Translations under genes and position numbers: made by a program
Notes under the pieces: generated by a model
The model's input: only the letters and a program-made list of their open reading frames with translations
Databases searched by the model: none
Told to the model about the DNA's origin: nothing
Source of the DNA: CAVXGU01 sp963761615
GTDB lineage: Bacteria > Acidobacteriota > Vicinamibacteria > Vicinamibacterales > CAVVIG01
DNA length: 64,000 nucleotides
Assembly (NCBI GenBank): GCA_963761615.1
Contig: CAVXGU010000004.1
Span: 310,001-374,000, forward strand
Reading direction: 5' to 3'
Part shown: in pieces, positions 28,186 to 38,167 of the stretch
Layout of the letters: each line of letters begins with the position of its first letter
Numbering within the stretch: the stretch's first letter is position 1

Positions 28186-30651
28186 CTACTCGGCGAGCGC
28201 GACGGTCGGGTCGATTCGGGTCGCGCGGCGCGCCGGCAGCGCGCCCGCGGCCAGCGCGACGATCGCGAGGAGCATCGTCGTCAGGATCAGCACGCCCGGG
28301 TCGGCGGCGCTGACCCCGAACAGCAGGCTGTCGAGTCCGCGCTTGAGCGCGACGATCCCGATCCCGCCGAGCAGGAAGCCGGCGGCGACCAGCGCCAGGC
28401 CTTCCTGGAGCACGAGGCGGAACACCGCCGCGCGACTGCTGCCGAGCGCGATGCGGATGCCGATTTCCTTCGTGCGCTGCGCCACGAGGTACGCCAGGAC
28501 GCCGTAGACGCCAATCGCCGACAGCAGCAGCGCGACGACACCGAACGCCATCGCCAGCAGCATCGCCGAGCGCTGACCCGCCAGCGACGCGTCCATCCGC
28601 TCCGCCATCGTCTGGACGTCGAAGACCGGCAGTTGCGGATCCAGGCCGTCGATCGCCGCCCGGACCGAGCCTGCCATCGCCGCCGGATCGCCCTTCGTTC
28701 TGACCGCGTAGACGAGCGCGCGCCGGGCCTGCTGCGCCTCAGGGAAGAAGTAGGCGCCGACCGATCCGTTGCCTTCGATGAGGTTCGCCAGCTTCAGGTC
28801 GTGGACGACGCCGACGACCGTGATGAAGACGGTCTTGTCGGTTGCGAACAGGTGGTTCGCGTCCTGGGGCTGGTACAGGCGCCGGCCAATCGGATCCTGA
28901 CCCGGCCAGAAGTGATTGGCGAGCTTCTCGTCGACGATGACGGTCTTCGGGGCATCCGCGGCGTCGCGCTCGTCGAAGAATCGCCCGCGCACGAGCGTCG
29001 CGCCCATGGCCTGGAAGTACCCGGGCGAGACGACCACCTGATCGGGCGAAACCAGCGACTCGCCGGGCTGCATCTGGTGGCCCTCGGCGATGATCACGCT
29101 GTCGCTGTGGTGGCCGCCGAACGGAATGGTATCTGTCGCCCCGGCGCTCGCCACGCCGGGCAGGGCCCGGAGCCGATCGAGTACGCGGTTGGCGAAGGCC
29201 ACGACCGACTCGTCCTTCGGGTACCGCGTCTCGGGAAGGATGACCCCGGCCGTGAGCACGTGGTCCGGCCGGAAGCCCGGATCGACGGCCAGGACCCGAC
29301 GGAAGCTGGCCAGCAGCAGACCGGCACCCACCACCAGGACGAACGCGAAGGCTACCTGCGCGACGACGAACGTGCGGCGGACCAGGCGGGTCTTTCTGCC
29401 GCCCGAGCCGCTGCGTCCCTGTTCGTTCAGGACGACCGAGGGGTTCACGCCGGCCAGCCGCACCACGGGGATGAGTCCGAGCACGACGCCCAGCACGGCC
29501 GTGGCCGCGAGCGTGGCGGCGACGACGACCCCGTCGATCCGGATTTCGGTCGCGCGCGGCAGGCCGAGCATCTGCATCGTGCCGAGCAGGCGCAGCGCCG
29601 CGAAGCCCACGAGCAGTCCCACCACGGCCGAGATCGTGGTGAGGACGACGTTCTCCGTGACGAGCTGGCGCACGATCTGCCAGCGGCCCGCGCCGAGCGC
29701 GATGCGGGTCACGAGCTCGCGGAGCCGGGCCGAGGTGCGCACCAGCACGAGATTGGCGACGTTGACGAAGCCGATGAGGAGCACGAAGAGCGCGCCGCCC
29801 CAGAGCAGATAGAGCGTGGGCTTCACGTCGCGCACGACTTCGTCGCGAAGCGGCGTGACCGTGGTGTGAAAGCGCGCGTTGATCAGGAGCTCGCGGTACT
29901 GCGGGAACCGGTCGAGGTTGCGGGCGTTGATGGCATCGACCTGCTGCTGGGCCTCGGCGACGGTCGCGTCCGATTTCAGCAGGCCGATGTCGTGCCAGCT
30001 GTTGTTGTGGCGGTGGGCGTCGGACTTCTGCTCGTCGGTGAAGGCCAGCGGCCGCCACAACCGGACGGGCTCGCGGTCGTTGTCGAGAAACGAGAACGAC
30101 CGGGGCATGACGCCGACAATCGTGTAAGGCTGGCTGTCGAGGCGGACGTCGCGGCCGACCACGTGAGGGTCGCCGCCGAAGGCGGTCTGCCAGAAGGCGT
30201 CGCTCAGGATGGCTTCGTGCTCGTTGCCGACCTCGCCCTCAGGGTCCGTGAAGGTCCGGCCCAGCGCCGCCGGCACGCCCACCACGTGGAAGAAGGACGG
30301 CGTGACGTCCATCAGGCGGATGCGGGCCGGCGTTCCGCTGTCGTTGATGCTGGCGTTGTCCCAGTCGTACATCGCCTGCGCGTCGAACACCGTGGTTTCC
30401 CGCAGGCGGTCGTAGTAGTCGGGGACTCCGGCGTTCGTGCTGTGTCCGACGCTCGCGCCGGGGTACTGATTCGCGATCAGCATGATGCGGTCGGCGTTCG
30501 GCCACGGAAAAGGCTGGAGCAGGACGTGGTCGACGATCGCGAAGAGCGCGACGTTGGCGCCGATGCAGAGGGCGAGCGTCGCGACGCTCGCCAGGGTGAA
30601 GGTCTTGTCCTTCCAGAGGAGCCGGAGGCCGACGCGAACGCCGCTCGCCAT
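28186..30651 (-). CDS. ADOP-type duplicated MacB/FtsX ABC permease
   Basis: 821 residues. N-terminal helix LWKDKTFTLASVATLALCIG, a large MacB periplasmic core domain, three transmembrane helices, then a second permease half with its own periplasmic domain and the FtsX-type end GVLAYLVAQRTKEIGIRIAL. This double arrangement without an ATPase gene nearby is the Acidobacterial Duplicated Orphan Permease family. ADOPs are thought to export or mechanically transmit, but the role is unknown. It is the strongest taxonomic clue in the window. It converges on the amidohydrolase gene with a 9-base gap. Confidence 0.93.
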   Translation of the reverse strand: MASGVRVGLRLLWKDKTFTLASVATLALCIGANVALFAIVDHVLLQPFPWPNADRIMLIANQYPGASVGHSTNAGVPDYYDRLRETTVFDAQAMYDWDNASINDSGTPARIRLMDVTPSFFHVVGVPAALGRTFTDPEGEVGNEHEAILSDAFWQTAFGGDPHVVGRDVRLDSQPYTIVGVMPRSFSFLDNDREPVRLWRPLAFTDEQKSDAHRHNNSWHDIGLLKSDATVAEAQQQVDAINARNLDRFPQYRELLINARFHTTVTPLRDEVVRDVKPTLYLLWGGALFVLLIGFVNVANLVLVRTSARLRELVTRIALGAGRWQIVRQLVTENVVLTTISAVVGLLVGFAALRLLGTMQMLGLPRATEIRIDGVVVAATLAATAVLGVVLGLIPVVRLAGVNPSVVLNEQGRSGSGGRKTRLVRRTFVVAQVAFAFVLVVGAGLLLASFRRVLAVDPGFRPDHVLTAGVILPETRYPKDESVVAFANRVLDRLRALPGVASAGATDTIPFGGHHSDSVIIAEGHQMQPGESLVSPDQVVVSPGYFQAMGATLVRGRFFDERDAADAPKTVIVDEKLANHFWPGQDPIGRRLYQPQDANHLFATDKTVFITVVGVVHDLKLANLIEGNGSVGAYFFPEAQQARRALVYAVRTKGDPAAMAGSVRAAIDGLDPQLPVFDVQTMAERMDASLAGQRSAMLLAMAFGVVALLLSAIGVYGVLAYLVAQRTKEIGIRIALGSSRAAVFRLVLQEGLALVAAGFLLGGIGIVALKRGLDSLLFGVSAADPGVLILTTMLLAIVALAAGALPARRATRIDPTVALAE

Positions 30652-30698
30652 ATGGCTCCATAGACGAGCGGAGCCGGCCCGCGGTTCGGACGGGTCGA

Positions 30699-31598
30699 CT
30701 ACGGCAGGCCGTGCTCGTGCAGGAACTGCCGGATTCCCTGGTAGATCGTGCGCGTCTCCTCGTCGGTGAACCCGCCGTGCTTGCCGCCGGGCACGGTCAG
30801 CAGGCGATTGGGAACGCCCGCCGCGGTGAGCGCCTGGTGCAACCGGACCGTGTCCGCGTACGGCGAGGTGGGATCCGCGTCTCCCTGAATCGTCAGGATC
30901 GGCGGCTCACCCTGGCGCACATAGGTGATGGGAGACAGCCGCCTGGCGAGCGCCTCGCGATCGGCGCCGGCGCCGATCCAGTTCTGAACCGCCGGTCGCG
31001 CGTTCGGTCCGCCGAGGAGATCGACGAGATCGGAGAAGCCGTACCAGTTGATGACGCCGGCCACACGGAGGTCGTCCGGACCGGGACAATCGGCGCCGAA
31101 TCCCGCGCTGGCCGGGGCCATCGCGAGGAGCAGCGCCAGATGGCCGCCGGCGGAGTTGCCGCTCACTACCAGGCGCGAGGTGTCGATGTTGTATTGCGTC
31201 GCGTGCTGGTAGACCCAGCGCAAGGCGCAGAAGCAGTCGTCCGCGCCGGCGGGCGCCGGCGCCGTGTGGAGGAGCCGGTAGTCGACGTTGACCACGTTCC
31301 AGCCCATGTCGAGGAAGGGCAGGATCATGAGCGAGCTGGCGATCCTGCTGCCGCCGACCCAGTTGCCGCCGTGAATGAAGACGAGCGTCGCGTTCGGTGC
31401 CGTCGCCGTCCGCGACTGGTAGACATCCAGCGTGTCCTCGACGCCGGCCACCGTCCGATACGTCACGCCCGCGGCGACGCGGTAGCTGTCGGCGATGTGG
31501 ATGGACGAGGCGAGCGAGTCGGTCTGCTGTGCGTGGAGGACGGCGAGCGATGCGGATGCGGCGATGAGCAGCGCGGCGACGTTGCCCCGGAGTCTCAT
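30699..31598 (-). CDS. Secreted alpha/beta hydrolase (HSL/carboxylesterase-like)
   Basis: 299 residues. Signal peptide (about 1-23), oxyanion motif FIHGGNWVGG, nucleophile elbow VSGNSAGGHLAL (Ser), acid in IQGDADPTSP and His in VPGGKHGGFTD, so the catalytic triad is complete. This is the hormone-sensitive-lipase/BD-FAE group of short-chain esterases. ATG 31598 overlaps the PepT stop in an ATGA, so it is translated together with the peptidase. Two cysteines in DDCFCALRW could pair in the periplasm. Confidence 0.88.
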   Translation of the reverse strand: MRLRGNVAALLIAASASLAVLHAQQTDSLASSIHIADSYRVAAGVTYRTVAGVEDTLDVYQSRTATAPNATLVFIHGGNWVGGSRIASSLMILPFLDMGWNVVNVDYRLLHTAPAPAGADDCFCALRWVYQHATQYNIDTSRLVVSGNSAGGHLALLLAMAPASAGFGADCPGPDDLRVAGVINWYGFSDLVDLLGGPNARPAVQNWIGAGADREALARRLSPITYVRQGEPPILTIQGDADPTSPYADTVRLHQALTAAGVPNRLLTVPGGKHGGFTDEETRTIYQGIRQFLHEHGLP

Positions 31599-32881
31599 GG
31601 CTGTCTTCCCCCCTCTGCGAACACCTGCACCAGGTGCACCAGCGTCTCGGTCGTCTTCTCGAGTCCGCGGCGGGAATTGAACTCGAGCGTGCTGTGGAAG
31701 TTGTGCCCGCCGGTGAAGATGTTGGGACACGGCAGGCCGCGGAAGGTGAGCTTCGATCCGTCGGTGCCGCCCCGAATGGGCCGCGTTCGCGGCTCGAGGC
31801 CTGCCCGGCGCGCAGCCTCCAGCGCGTACTCGACGAGTTGCGGCCGATCCTTCAGGATCTCGTTCATGTTCCGATATTGATCCCTGACGTCGACGTCCGC
31901 GCGCACGCCGGGCACGCGCGCGGCGCTGGCGGCGGCGAGATCCCGGACCAGCCGCTCCTTGGCGTCGAGGCCCGTCGGTCCCGCCACGTCGAAGTCCCGC
32001 AGGATGACCTTGACCGTCGACGCCGCGACGTCGATCGAACCGGCGTAGGGATGGACGAAGCCCGCGCGGGCCTCGGTGTGCTCCGGCCTGAGGTCGGCGG
32101 GAACGCGCGTCAGGAAGTCGCCGAGCGCGTAGGCGGCGTTCACCATCACGTCCTTGGCCGTGCCCGGGTGGGCGCTCACCCCGTGAAACGTCACCGTGGC
32201 GAGCCTCGCGTTCCAGGTCTCGTGGTTGATCTCGCCGAGCGCCTCGCCGTCCACGGTGTAGGCGCACGAGGCGCCGAACGCGGCGACGTCGAAGCGATCG
32301 ATCCCGACGCCCACTTCCTCGTCCGCCGTGAACGCGACGGCGACGGTGCCGCGCGGCATCCCGGGACTGCGCTGCAAGACGTCGACCATCGTCATGATCG
32401 CGGCGACGCCCGCCTTGTCGTCCGACCCGAGCAGCGTCGTGCCGTCGGTCGTGATGATGTCGTCGCCGATCATCCCGGCGAGAGCTGGGTGACCGGCCGC
32501 GGCGATGACCTGCGACGGATCGCCGGGCAGCACGATGTCGCCGCCCTGGTAGTTCGCGTGGACGACCGGCGTGACGTTCGCGCCGGACACCGCCGGCGAC
32601 GTGTCCACGTGGGCCATGAACCCCACGACCGGCGGCGCGTCGGGGCCCGCGATGGTGCCTGGCAGCGTCGCGTAGACCATGCAGGCGTCGCTCAGGCGCA
32701 CGTCGGCGACGCCCAGGTCCTGCAGCTCACGGACGAGCTGGCGCGCCAGCGTCCACTGGCCGGGCGTGCTCGGCACGGTCGACTCGCCTTCACGCGACTG
32801 GGTGTCGACGCGGACGTAGCGCAGGAAGCGGTCGACGGCGGATTCGCGCGGCGGAGCGAGGGAAGGCAGGTCGTGGGGCAC
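31595..32881 (-). CDS. pepT: Peptidase T (aminotripeptidase, M20B)
   Basis: 428 residues from GTG 32881. M20 zinc ligands and catalytic residues are visible: VGFMAHVDTSP (His, Asp), GSDDKAGVAAIM (bridging Asp), FTADEEVGVGID (catalytic Glu and ligand Glu), and the late GGHNFHSTLEFN (His). The ending PIRGGTDGSKLTFRGLPCPN is specific for PepT. It removes the N-terminal residue of tripeptides in the cytoplasm. The first gene of a two-gene operon with the secreted hydrolase. TACCAT at 32890-32895 (minus strand) ends 8 bases before GTG, which suggests a leaderless mRNA. Confidence 0.92.
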   Translation of the reverse strand: MPHDLPSLAPPRESAVDRFLRYVRVDTQSREGESTVPSTPGQWTLARQLVRELQDLGVADVRLSDACMVYATLPGTIAGPDAPPVVGFMAHVDTSPAVSGANVTPVVHANYQGGDIVLPGDPSQVIAAAGHPALAGMIGDDIITTDGTTLLGSDDKAGVAAIMTMVDVLQRSPGMPRGTVAVAFTADEEVGVGIDRFDVAAFGASCAYTVDGEALGEINHETWNARLATVTFHGVSAHPGTAKDVMVNAAYALGDFLTRVPADLRPEHTEARAGFVHPYAGSIDVAASTVKVILRDFDVAGPTGLDAKERLVRDLAAASAARVPGVRADVDVRDQYRNMNEILKDRPQLVEYALEAARRAGLEPRTRPIRGGTDGSKLTFRGLPCPNIFTGGHNFHSTLEFNSRRGLEKTTETLVHLVQVFAEGGRQP

Positions 32882-32918
32882 GGGTCGCTATGGTAGCCGA
32901 TGCCGCGGGCCGGTGACT

Positions 32919-32947
32919 CGCGGGACGGCGGCCCACACCGTCCCGCG
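32919..32947 (-). terminator. Strong GC hairpin between the secreted protein gene and pepT
   Basis: CGCGGGACGG (32919-32928) pairs with CCGTCCCGCG (32938-32947) across a 9-base loop. It lies 25 bases downstream of the stop of the gene at 32972 and just ahead of the pepT promoter. There is no U-tract, so it may act as a Rho-assisted terminator or RNA 3' stabiliser. Confidence 0.6.
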
Positions 32948-32971
32948 GCCCACGGTGGATTTGCGCCCGGT

Positions 32972-33565
32972 CTACGGCATGAGGCGTTGGGCGACGATGT
33001 TGCCGGCGGCCACTGGTCCGAGGTCGTTGCCGTCGGGGTCGAACTGTTCGAATGTGAACGTCCCCGAGTAGGTGTTGCCGTGGTCGTGGACCGTCACGTC
33101 TTCACGGATGTTGGTAATGCCCAGAAAGGTCATCCCGGTCGCATCCCAGGACATCGCGTAGTGATTGAGGTGATACGACTTGCCCGTCTTCTTCCAGACG
33201 CCGAGGCAGAAGCTGCCCGTCAGGGGCTCCCGGGAGGAGTTCATGATCTCGGTTCCGTCGCTGTGCCACTGGGCCAGCGCGTGGTCGATCACCACATCGC
33301 CCGGCTCGGCGATGAACTGGACGGCCCACATCCCGACGATTGCGTTGTCCTCGCCGCCGGGGCCTGCCGTGGGCACGAGCTGGTAGGTGACCGGAACGAG
33401 TACGCCGTCCTGGGCTGGCGTGGCCTGCGGAAGCTGGCTGGCGTCGGGTCCGCAGGCCGCACGCGCCGTGGCCACGCCGAGCGTGCCGTACACCAGAAAG
33501 GCCGCGAGGGCCGTCCGCGCCAGGGGCCCTGGGCGGTTCTTCGTCAACGTACGGGAGAAGTGCAT
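32972..33565 (-). CDS. Secreted protein of unknown function
   Basis: 197 residues. Signal peptide with an extended N-region (cleavage likely after ATARA, about residue 36), then a beta-rich body: DGVLVPVTYQLVP, IVGMWAVQFIAEPGDVVIDH, SYHLNHYAMSWDATG, YSGTFTFEQFDPDGN. The closing GPVAAGNIVAQRLMP follows a beta-barrel-like repeat. Two cysteines may form one disulfide. I do not recognise a characterised family; a lipocalin-like or cyclase-like barrel is possible. Own transcription unit closed by the hairpin downstream. Confidence 0.75.
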   Translation of the reverse strand: MHFSRTLTKNRPGPLARTALAAFLVYGTLGVATARAACGPDASQLPQATPAQDGVLVPVTYQLVPTAGPGGEDNAIVGMWAVQFIAEPGDVVIDHALAQWHSDGTEIMNSSREPLTGSFCLGVWKKTGKSYHLNHYAMSWDATGMTFLGITNIREDVTVHDHGNTYSGTFTFEQFDPDGNDLGPVAAGNIVAQRLMP

Positions 33566-33744
33566 CGGATGCTCCTTTCGTCGGGCGGGTCGCCTGACAT
33601 GCGCGCCGAGACTGCGCTGACGCCGCGGGCGGGGCAAGGCACGAGGATTCTCGCGCATCTCATCCGTCAACCTGTGCGATTGCAACGACTTGGAGTCTCG
33701 GCTCTCGGACGAATCCGGCGTACTCCCCGCCGCCGTTCACGGGC

Positions 33745-33750
33745 TATACT
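33745..33750 (+). promoter_or_regulatory. Promoter -10 (TATACT) of the wHTH/TolB gene
   Basis: TATACT lies 7 bases before an in-frame TTG (33758) and 28 before GTG 33779. If transcription starts about 7 bases downstream, the TTG would be a leaderless start; the GTG instead has GAGG at 33765-33768. I favour the GTG. Confidence 0.5.
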
Positions 33751-33778
33751 CGGGGCCTTGCCGCCGAGGTCTGGGTCT

Positions 33779-35948
33779 GTGCCGGAAGAAGCAGCCGGTT
33801 ACCGGTTCGGGGTGTTCGAAGTCGATCTGCCGGGGCGGGCGCTCCGCAAGAACGGCTCGAGGCTGAAGGTGCAGGATCAGCCGTTCGAGGTGCTCTCGGT
33901 GCTGCTCGAGCAGTATCCGAACCTCGTGACGCGGGATGAGCTCCGCCGACGCCTCTGGGACGAGAACACCTTCGTCGAGTTCGACCACAGCCTGAACAAC
34001 GCCATCGGCAGGATTCGCGAGGCGCTCGGTGACTCGGCGGACAGCCCTCGCTTCATCGAGACCGTTCCCAGGCGAGGATATCGATTCGTCGCGCCGGTCG
34101 AACGGATGACCAACGGCGCCATGCCGGCCGGGGCGGCGCCCGCCGAGGTCTCGCCGGCGGCCAGGTCCCTTCCCCCTCCTCCGTCGGGTGCGGCAACGGC
34201 CCGCTGGCGGCCCCTGGCGGCGTTCGCGGTCGTGGCGGCGCTCGTCGCGGCCGCCCTCGCCGCGCGCAGCGCCCTCACCCGAAAGCCCGGGCCGGTCACC
34301 TACACGCAAATCACGAATTTCAGCGACAGCGCCTTCGCGCCCGCGCTGTCCCCGGACGGCCGGATGATCGCGTTCCTGCGCGCGCGCGAAATGGGGCTTC
34401 CCATCTCGGCCGAGGTCTACTCGAAGCTGCTGATCTCGGGTGATCCCGTGCAGTTGACGCACGACGCGCTGCCGAAGTACGGCCCGGCCTTCGCACCCGA
34501 CGGCGCGCGGATCACCTACACGGTCGCGGATCCGGAGCGTGGATGGAACACGATGGCGATTTCTCCGCTCGGCGGCGAGCCCCAGCCGCTGCTGACGAAC
34601 GCGGCGGGCCTCACGTGGCTGGACGTGCATCACGTGCTCTTCGCGCAGATCACCTCCGGACTCCACATGGGACTCGTGACCGCCACCGACAGCCGGGCGG
34701 AGGTGAGACCGATCTACCTGCCCGAGCACGAGCGCGGCATGGCCCATTACGGCTATGCGTCGCCCGACGGCCGGTGGACGCTGATCGTCGAGATGGGGCC
34801 GACCGGCGCGTGGCAGCGCTGCCGCCTGGTTCCCTTCGACGGCACGTCGTCCGGACGGGCGGTCGGGCCCGAGGGCGCGTGCACGTCGGCCGCCTGGTCG
34901 CCCGACGGCCGGGAGATGTACTTCACGGCGACGGTGAACGGCTCCAGCCACGTCTGGCGCCAGGCGTTTCCCGACGGCAGAGCGGAGCAGGTGACCTTCG
35001 GGCCGGCCGAGGAGACCGGCATCGCCATGAGCGCCGACGGCCGCTCGCTGGTCACCTCGGTCGGGATGAGCGAGAGCGGCGTGTGGATACACGAGGCGAC
35101 GGGCGACCGGCTGCTCCTGTCGGAAGGCTATGCGTCGCGCCTCATGTTCTCGCGTGACGGCAGGCAACTCTACTACCTGCTCCGGCGCACGTCTCCGACG
35201 CCGGCCAGCGAACTCTGGGTCAGCGACCTCGGTTCCGGCGCGCGGGAGCCCCTCGTTCAGGGCTTCCTCATCACTGCCTACGACGTGTCGCCGGACGGCA
35301 CGCAGGTGGTCTTCGCGGCGCGGCGCCCGGCCGACGGGCGATCCGGACTCTGGCTCGCCCCGAGCGATCACCGCTCGGCGCCGCGGATGCTGTCCTCCTC
35401 AGGCGAAGACACGCCGTGGTTCGGCCCGCAGGGAGACATCCTGTTCAGAATGTCGGACGGCCATGCCAACTATCTGTTCACGATGAAGACCGACGGCTCG
35501 GGGCGAAAGAAGCTCATCTCCGGCTCGATCATGAGCCTGAGGGGCATGTCGCCGGATCGTGAGTGGCTGGTGACCATGATTCCGGTCGACGAGGTCTCGA
35601 AGAACGCGGAAGTCGTGGCGGTCCCGGTGCGTGGCGGGGCGATGCGGCGGATTCTGTCCGGCGATCTGCACGGCCAGTTGGACGCCCGACGGACGCTTCT
35701 TCTACGTCGGGACCATCCACGACGACAACCGCGGCGCGGCCCTGGCGATTCCGGTGCCGAACAAGGCGTCGCTGCCCTGGCTGCCTCCCGGGGGTATCGA
35801 ATCCGTGGACGATGCCGCCCGTGTGCCCGGCAGCCGCATCGTGGACCTGTCGGCCGGTCAGGAAGTCGCGCCCGGGCCCTCGGACGACGCCTTCGTGTAC
35901 ACGCGGACCGTCGCGCACCGGAATCTGTTCCGCATTCAACTGCCCTGA
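33779..35948 (+). CDS. OmpR-type winged-helix + transmembrane + TolB/WD40-like propeller protein, apparent +1 frameshift
   Basis: About 722 residues once corrected. Residues 5-105 are a Trans_reg_C winged helix (FEVDLPGRALRKNGSRLKVQ, SRFIETVPRRGYRFVAP-type end). A Pro-rich linker and one transmembrane helix (about 145-163) follow, then a periplasmic WD40/TolB-like propeller with repeated SPDGRxIAFxxxR blades. At 35678-35679 an extra T breaks the frame inside the last blades; the expected continuation QWTPDGRFFYVGTIHDDNRG reads in the other phase to 35948. ToxR-like topology suggests direct sensing outside and DNA binding inside. Family widespread in Acidobacteria; targets unknown. Confidence 0.88.
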
Positions 35949-35982
35949 GCATCCGGCGGGCGCGCGCTCGAACGAGGTGAAG

Positions 35983-37524
35983 ATGCGAGGAGCGATGGCA
36001 CGTCACGTCGGGCGCCTGGCTGCAGTCTCGGCAGCCGTGGCGGCGCTGGCGCTCGCCGATGCTCCCGCGGGGCCGACGGTGACCGTGACGGGCGGCCGGA
36101 TCCAGGGTGTCGTCGAGGACGGCGTAGCCGTCTATCGCGGCATCCCGTTCGCGGCGCCTCCTGTCGGACCGCGCCGCTGGAAGCCGCCCCAGCACGTCAT
36201 CCCGTGGAACGGCGTGAAGCCGGCGATGGCATTCGGGCCCGCCTGCCTGCAGGGCGGCCGGACGCCTGCGAACGACCAGGTCCAGAGCGAAGACTGCCTG
36301 ACGCTGAACGTCTGGACGCCGGCGGCGTCGCCGGCCGATCGGCTGCCGGTGATGGTCTGGATCCACGGCGGCGCCTTCACGCAGGGGTCGGCCCGCGCTC
36401 CGCTGTACTCCGGTGCGAGCTTTGCCGGGCAGGGCGTCGTGTTCGTGTCGATTCAGTACCGCCTGGGGCGCTTCGGGTTCTTCGCACACCCGGCGATCTC
36501 GGCGGAAGACCCGAACCTGCTGCGGGGCAACTACGGAATCATGGACCAGGTGGCCGCGCTGGAGTGGGTGCGCGACAACATCCAGGTATTCGGCGGCGAC
36601 GCGCGCAACGTGACGATCTTCGGGGAGTCGGCCGGCGGCATCTCGGTGAACGCCCTGATGGCGACACCGGCGGCCAACGGGCTCTTCGAAAAGGCGATCT
36701 CGGAGTCCGGCTTCGGACACACGGTGGGAATCACCCTGGAGACGGCGGAAGCGCGCGGCGCCGCGTTCGCCCGGGCCCACGGAATCACCGGCACCGGGCT
36801 GGCCGCCGCCGCGGCGCTTCGCGCGCTGCCGGCCGACGCCGTGCTGACGCCGCCAGCCCCGGCGAGCGGTGGCGGCGGTGACGCCGCCGCGCTGCCGTAT
36901 CCCATCGTCGACGGAAGGCTGCTGCTGGATCAGATCGCGCGCACGTTCGCGCACGGGGACCAGGCGAACGTGCCGTACCTCGCCGGTGGGAACAGCGACG
37001 AGGCCAGTCTGTTCCCCCAGGCGCGGAATCGCCCGCAGGCGGTGTTCGATCGCACCGGCGACGCGGCGCGTGCGCGGGCCCTGTACGTGACGGGAAACCG
37101 CGACGAGGGGCTCGCCGCGCTGGACCTCGTGACGGACATGCAGGTCACCGAACCGGTGCGCTACCTCGGGCGGCTGATGGCCCGGATCGGCCAGCGTGCG
37201 TACGGCTACTACTTCTCGTATCTGCCGCCGGACCGGCGCGCCGGTGCGCCCGGTGTGCCGCACGGCGGCGAGCTGCGGTACGTGTTCGGGAGGCTGCGGC
37301 CGGCCGACCCGCCGGAGGCGAAGACGATCTCGCGCGACATCAGCGCGGCGTGGGTCGCGTTCGCCAGGACCGGCTCTCCGACCATTCCCGGCGGTCCCGA
37401 CTGGGAGCCCATCGGTGTCTCGAACTACGCGTTCATGGAGTTCGGCACCGACGGGCCCCAGCTCAGACCTGCATTCGAGGAAGACAAGCTCGACTTCGTC
37501 TCGGCGGTGATGAACGAGCCGTGA
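35983..37524 (+). CDS. Secreted type-B carboxylesterase/lipase
   Basis: 513 residues from ATG 35983 (GAGG at 35974; ATG 35995 possible). Signal peptide (about 1-28), then the carboxylesterase fold: VYRGIPFAAPPVGPRRWKPP, SEDCLTLNVWTPA, oxyanion hole WIHGGAFTQGSA, nucleophile FGESAGGISVNALM, acid near NSDEASLF and histidine in GVPHGGELRYVFG. All triad positions are present. It hydrolyses carboxylic esters, likely in the periplasm. It begins 34 bases after the wHTH/TolB gene and may be expressed with it. Confidence 0.92.
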   Translation: MRGAMARHVGRLAAVSAAVAALALADAPAGPTVTVTGGRIQGVVEDGVAVYRGIPFAAPPVGPRRWKPPQHVIPWNGVKPAMAFGPACLQGGRTPANDQVQSEDCLTLNVWTPAASPADRLPVMVWIHGGAFTQGSARAPLYSGASFAGQGVVFVSIQYRLGRFGFFAHPAISAEDPNLLRGNYGIMDQVAALEWVRDNIQVFGGDARNVTIFGESAGGISVNALMATPAANGLFEKAISESGFGHTVGITLETAEARGAAFARAHGITGTGLAAAAALRALPADAVLTPPAPASGGGGDAAALPYPIVDGRLLLDQIARTFAHGDQANVPYLAGGNSDEASLFPQARNRPQAVFDRTGDAARARALYVTGNRDEGLAALDLVTDMQVTEPVRYLGRLMARIGQRAYGYYFSYLPPDRRAGAPGVPHGGELRYVFGRLRPADPPEAKTISRDISAAWVAFARTGSPTIPGGPDWEPIGVSNYAFMEFGTDGPQLRPAFEEDKLDFVSAVMNEP

Positions 37525-37551
37525 GCCTGCGCGCCGCGCGCGCCGTCGCGA

Positions 37552-38103
37552 TCAGCCGACGCGCACGTATCCCCGCAGCTGCAGATTCACGAGCGTCGTC
37601 ATCGCCCAGAGATCCACCTGGACGTCCGGATTGACGTCCTTGGGATCGATCTTCTGGGCGAGCAGACCCTGACCGCACACGTGGATCTCGACGCCCGCCT
37701 GCCTGAGGGCGTGGAGCAGCGCCACGTTGGGATTGTCGTGGTGGTAGCGCGCCTTGTAGGCGTCGTTGGTCATCACGATGCCGATGCCCGGCGTGCGCTG
37801 GTGGAACATGACGACGATGTGTCGGTGCTCCGGCGGCACGCCGTACTTCCCCAGCGTGTTGACGTAGGTCGCGATCGTCGGGAGCATCGGGTTGATGTCG
37901 GCCGGATCCTTGGGATCCTGGCCGTCCGCGAAGATCACCTTGTAGTCCGTCTTCGGATCCGGCAGCTCGTGCGCGCCGGGCAGATCCCGGGCCGCCCTGT
38001 ACCCGGGCACCAGCAGCGGCGCTGGAGAGTCCGCGGCGGCCGGTCCGAACGATCCCGACGCGAGAACCAGGACGGTCGTCAATCCGATGACTGCTGTCTT
38101 CAT
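37552..38103 (-). CDS. Secreted DsrE/DsrF-like family protein
   Basis: 183 residues. A signal peptide (about 1-24, AAADS) is followed by a DsrE-like alpha/beta domain: DYKVIFADGQDPKDPADINP, YVNTLGKYGVPPEHRHIVVM, NPNVALLHALRQAGVEIHVC and the end VNLQLRGYVRV. The cysteine in VEIHVCGQG is at the position of the DsrE/TusD active cysteine. Exported DsrE proteins are common in Acidobacteria and Bacteroidetes, with sulfur or redox roles suspected. Converges on the esterase gene. Confidence 0.85.
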   Translation of the reverse strand: MKTAVIGLTTVLVLASGSFGPAAADSPAPLLVPGYRAARDLPGAHELPDPKTDYKVIFADGQDPKDPADINPMLPTIATYVNTLGKYGVPPEHRHIVVMFHQRTPGIGIVMTNDAYKARYHHDNPNVALLHALRQAGVEIHVCGQGLLAQKIDPKDVNPDVQVDLWAMTTLVNLQLRGYVRVG

Positions 38104-38167
38104 GGAGCCTCCTGCAAGCGGGTGCGGTCGGAACACTACTGCAGCGCCTGCGCCTTTGCAATCGGTG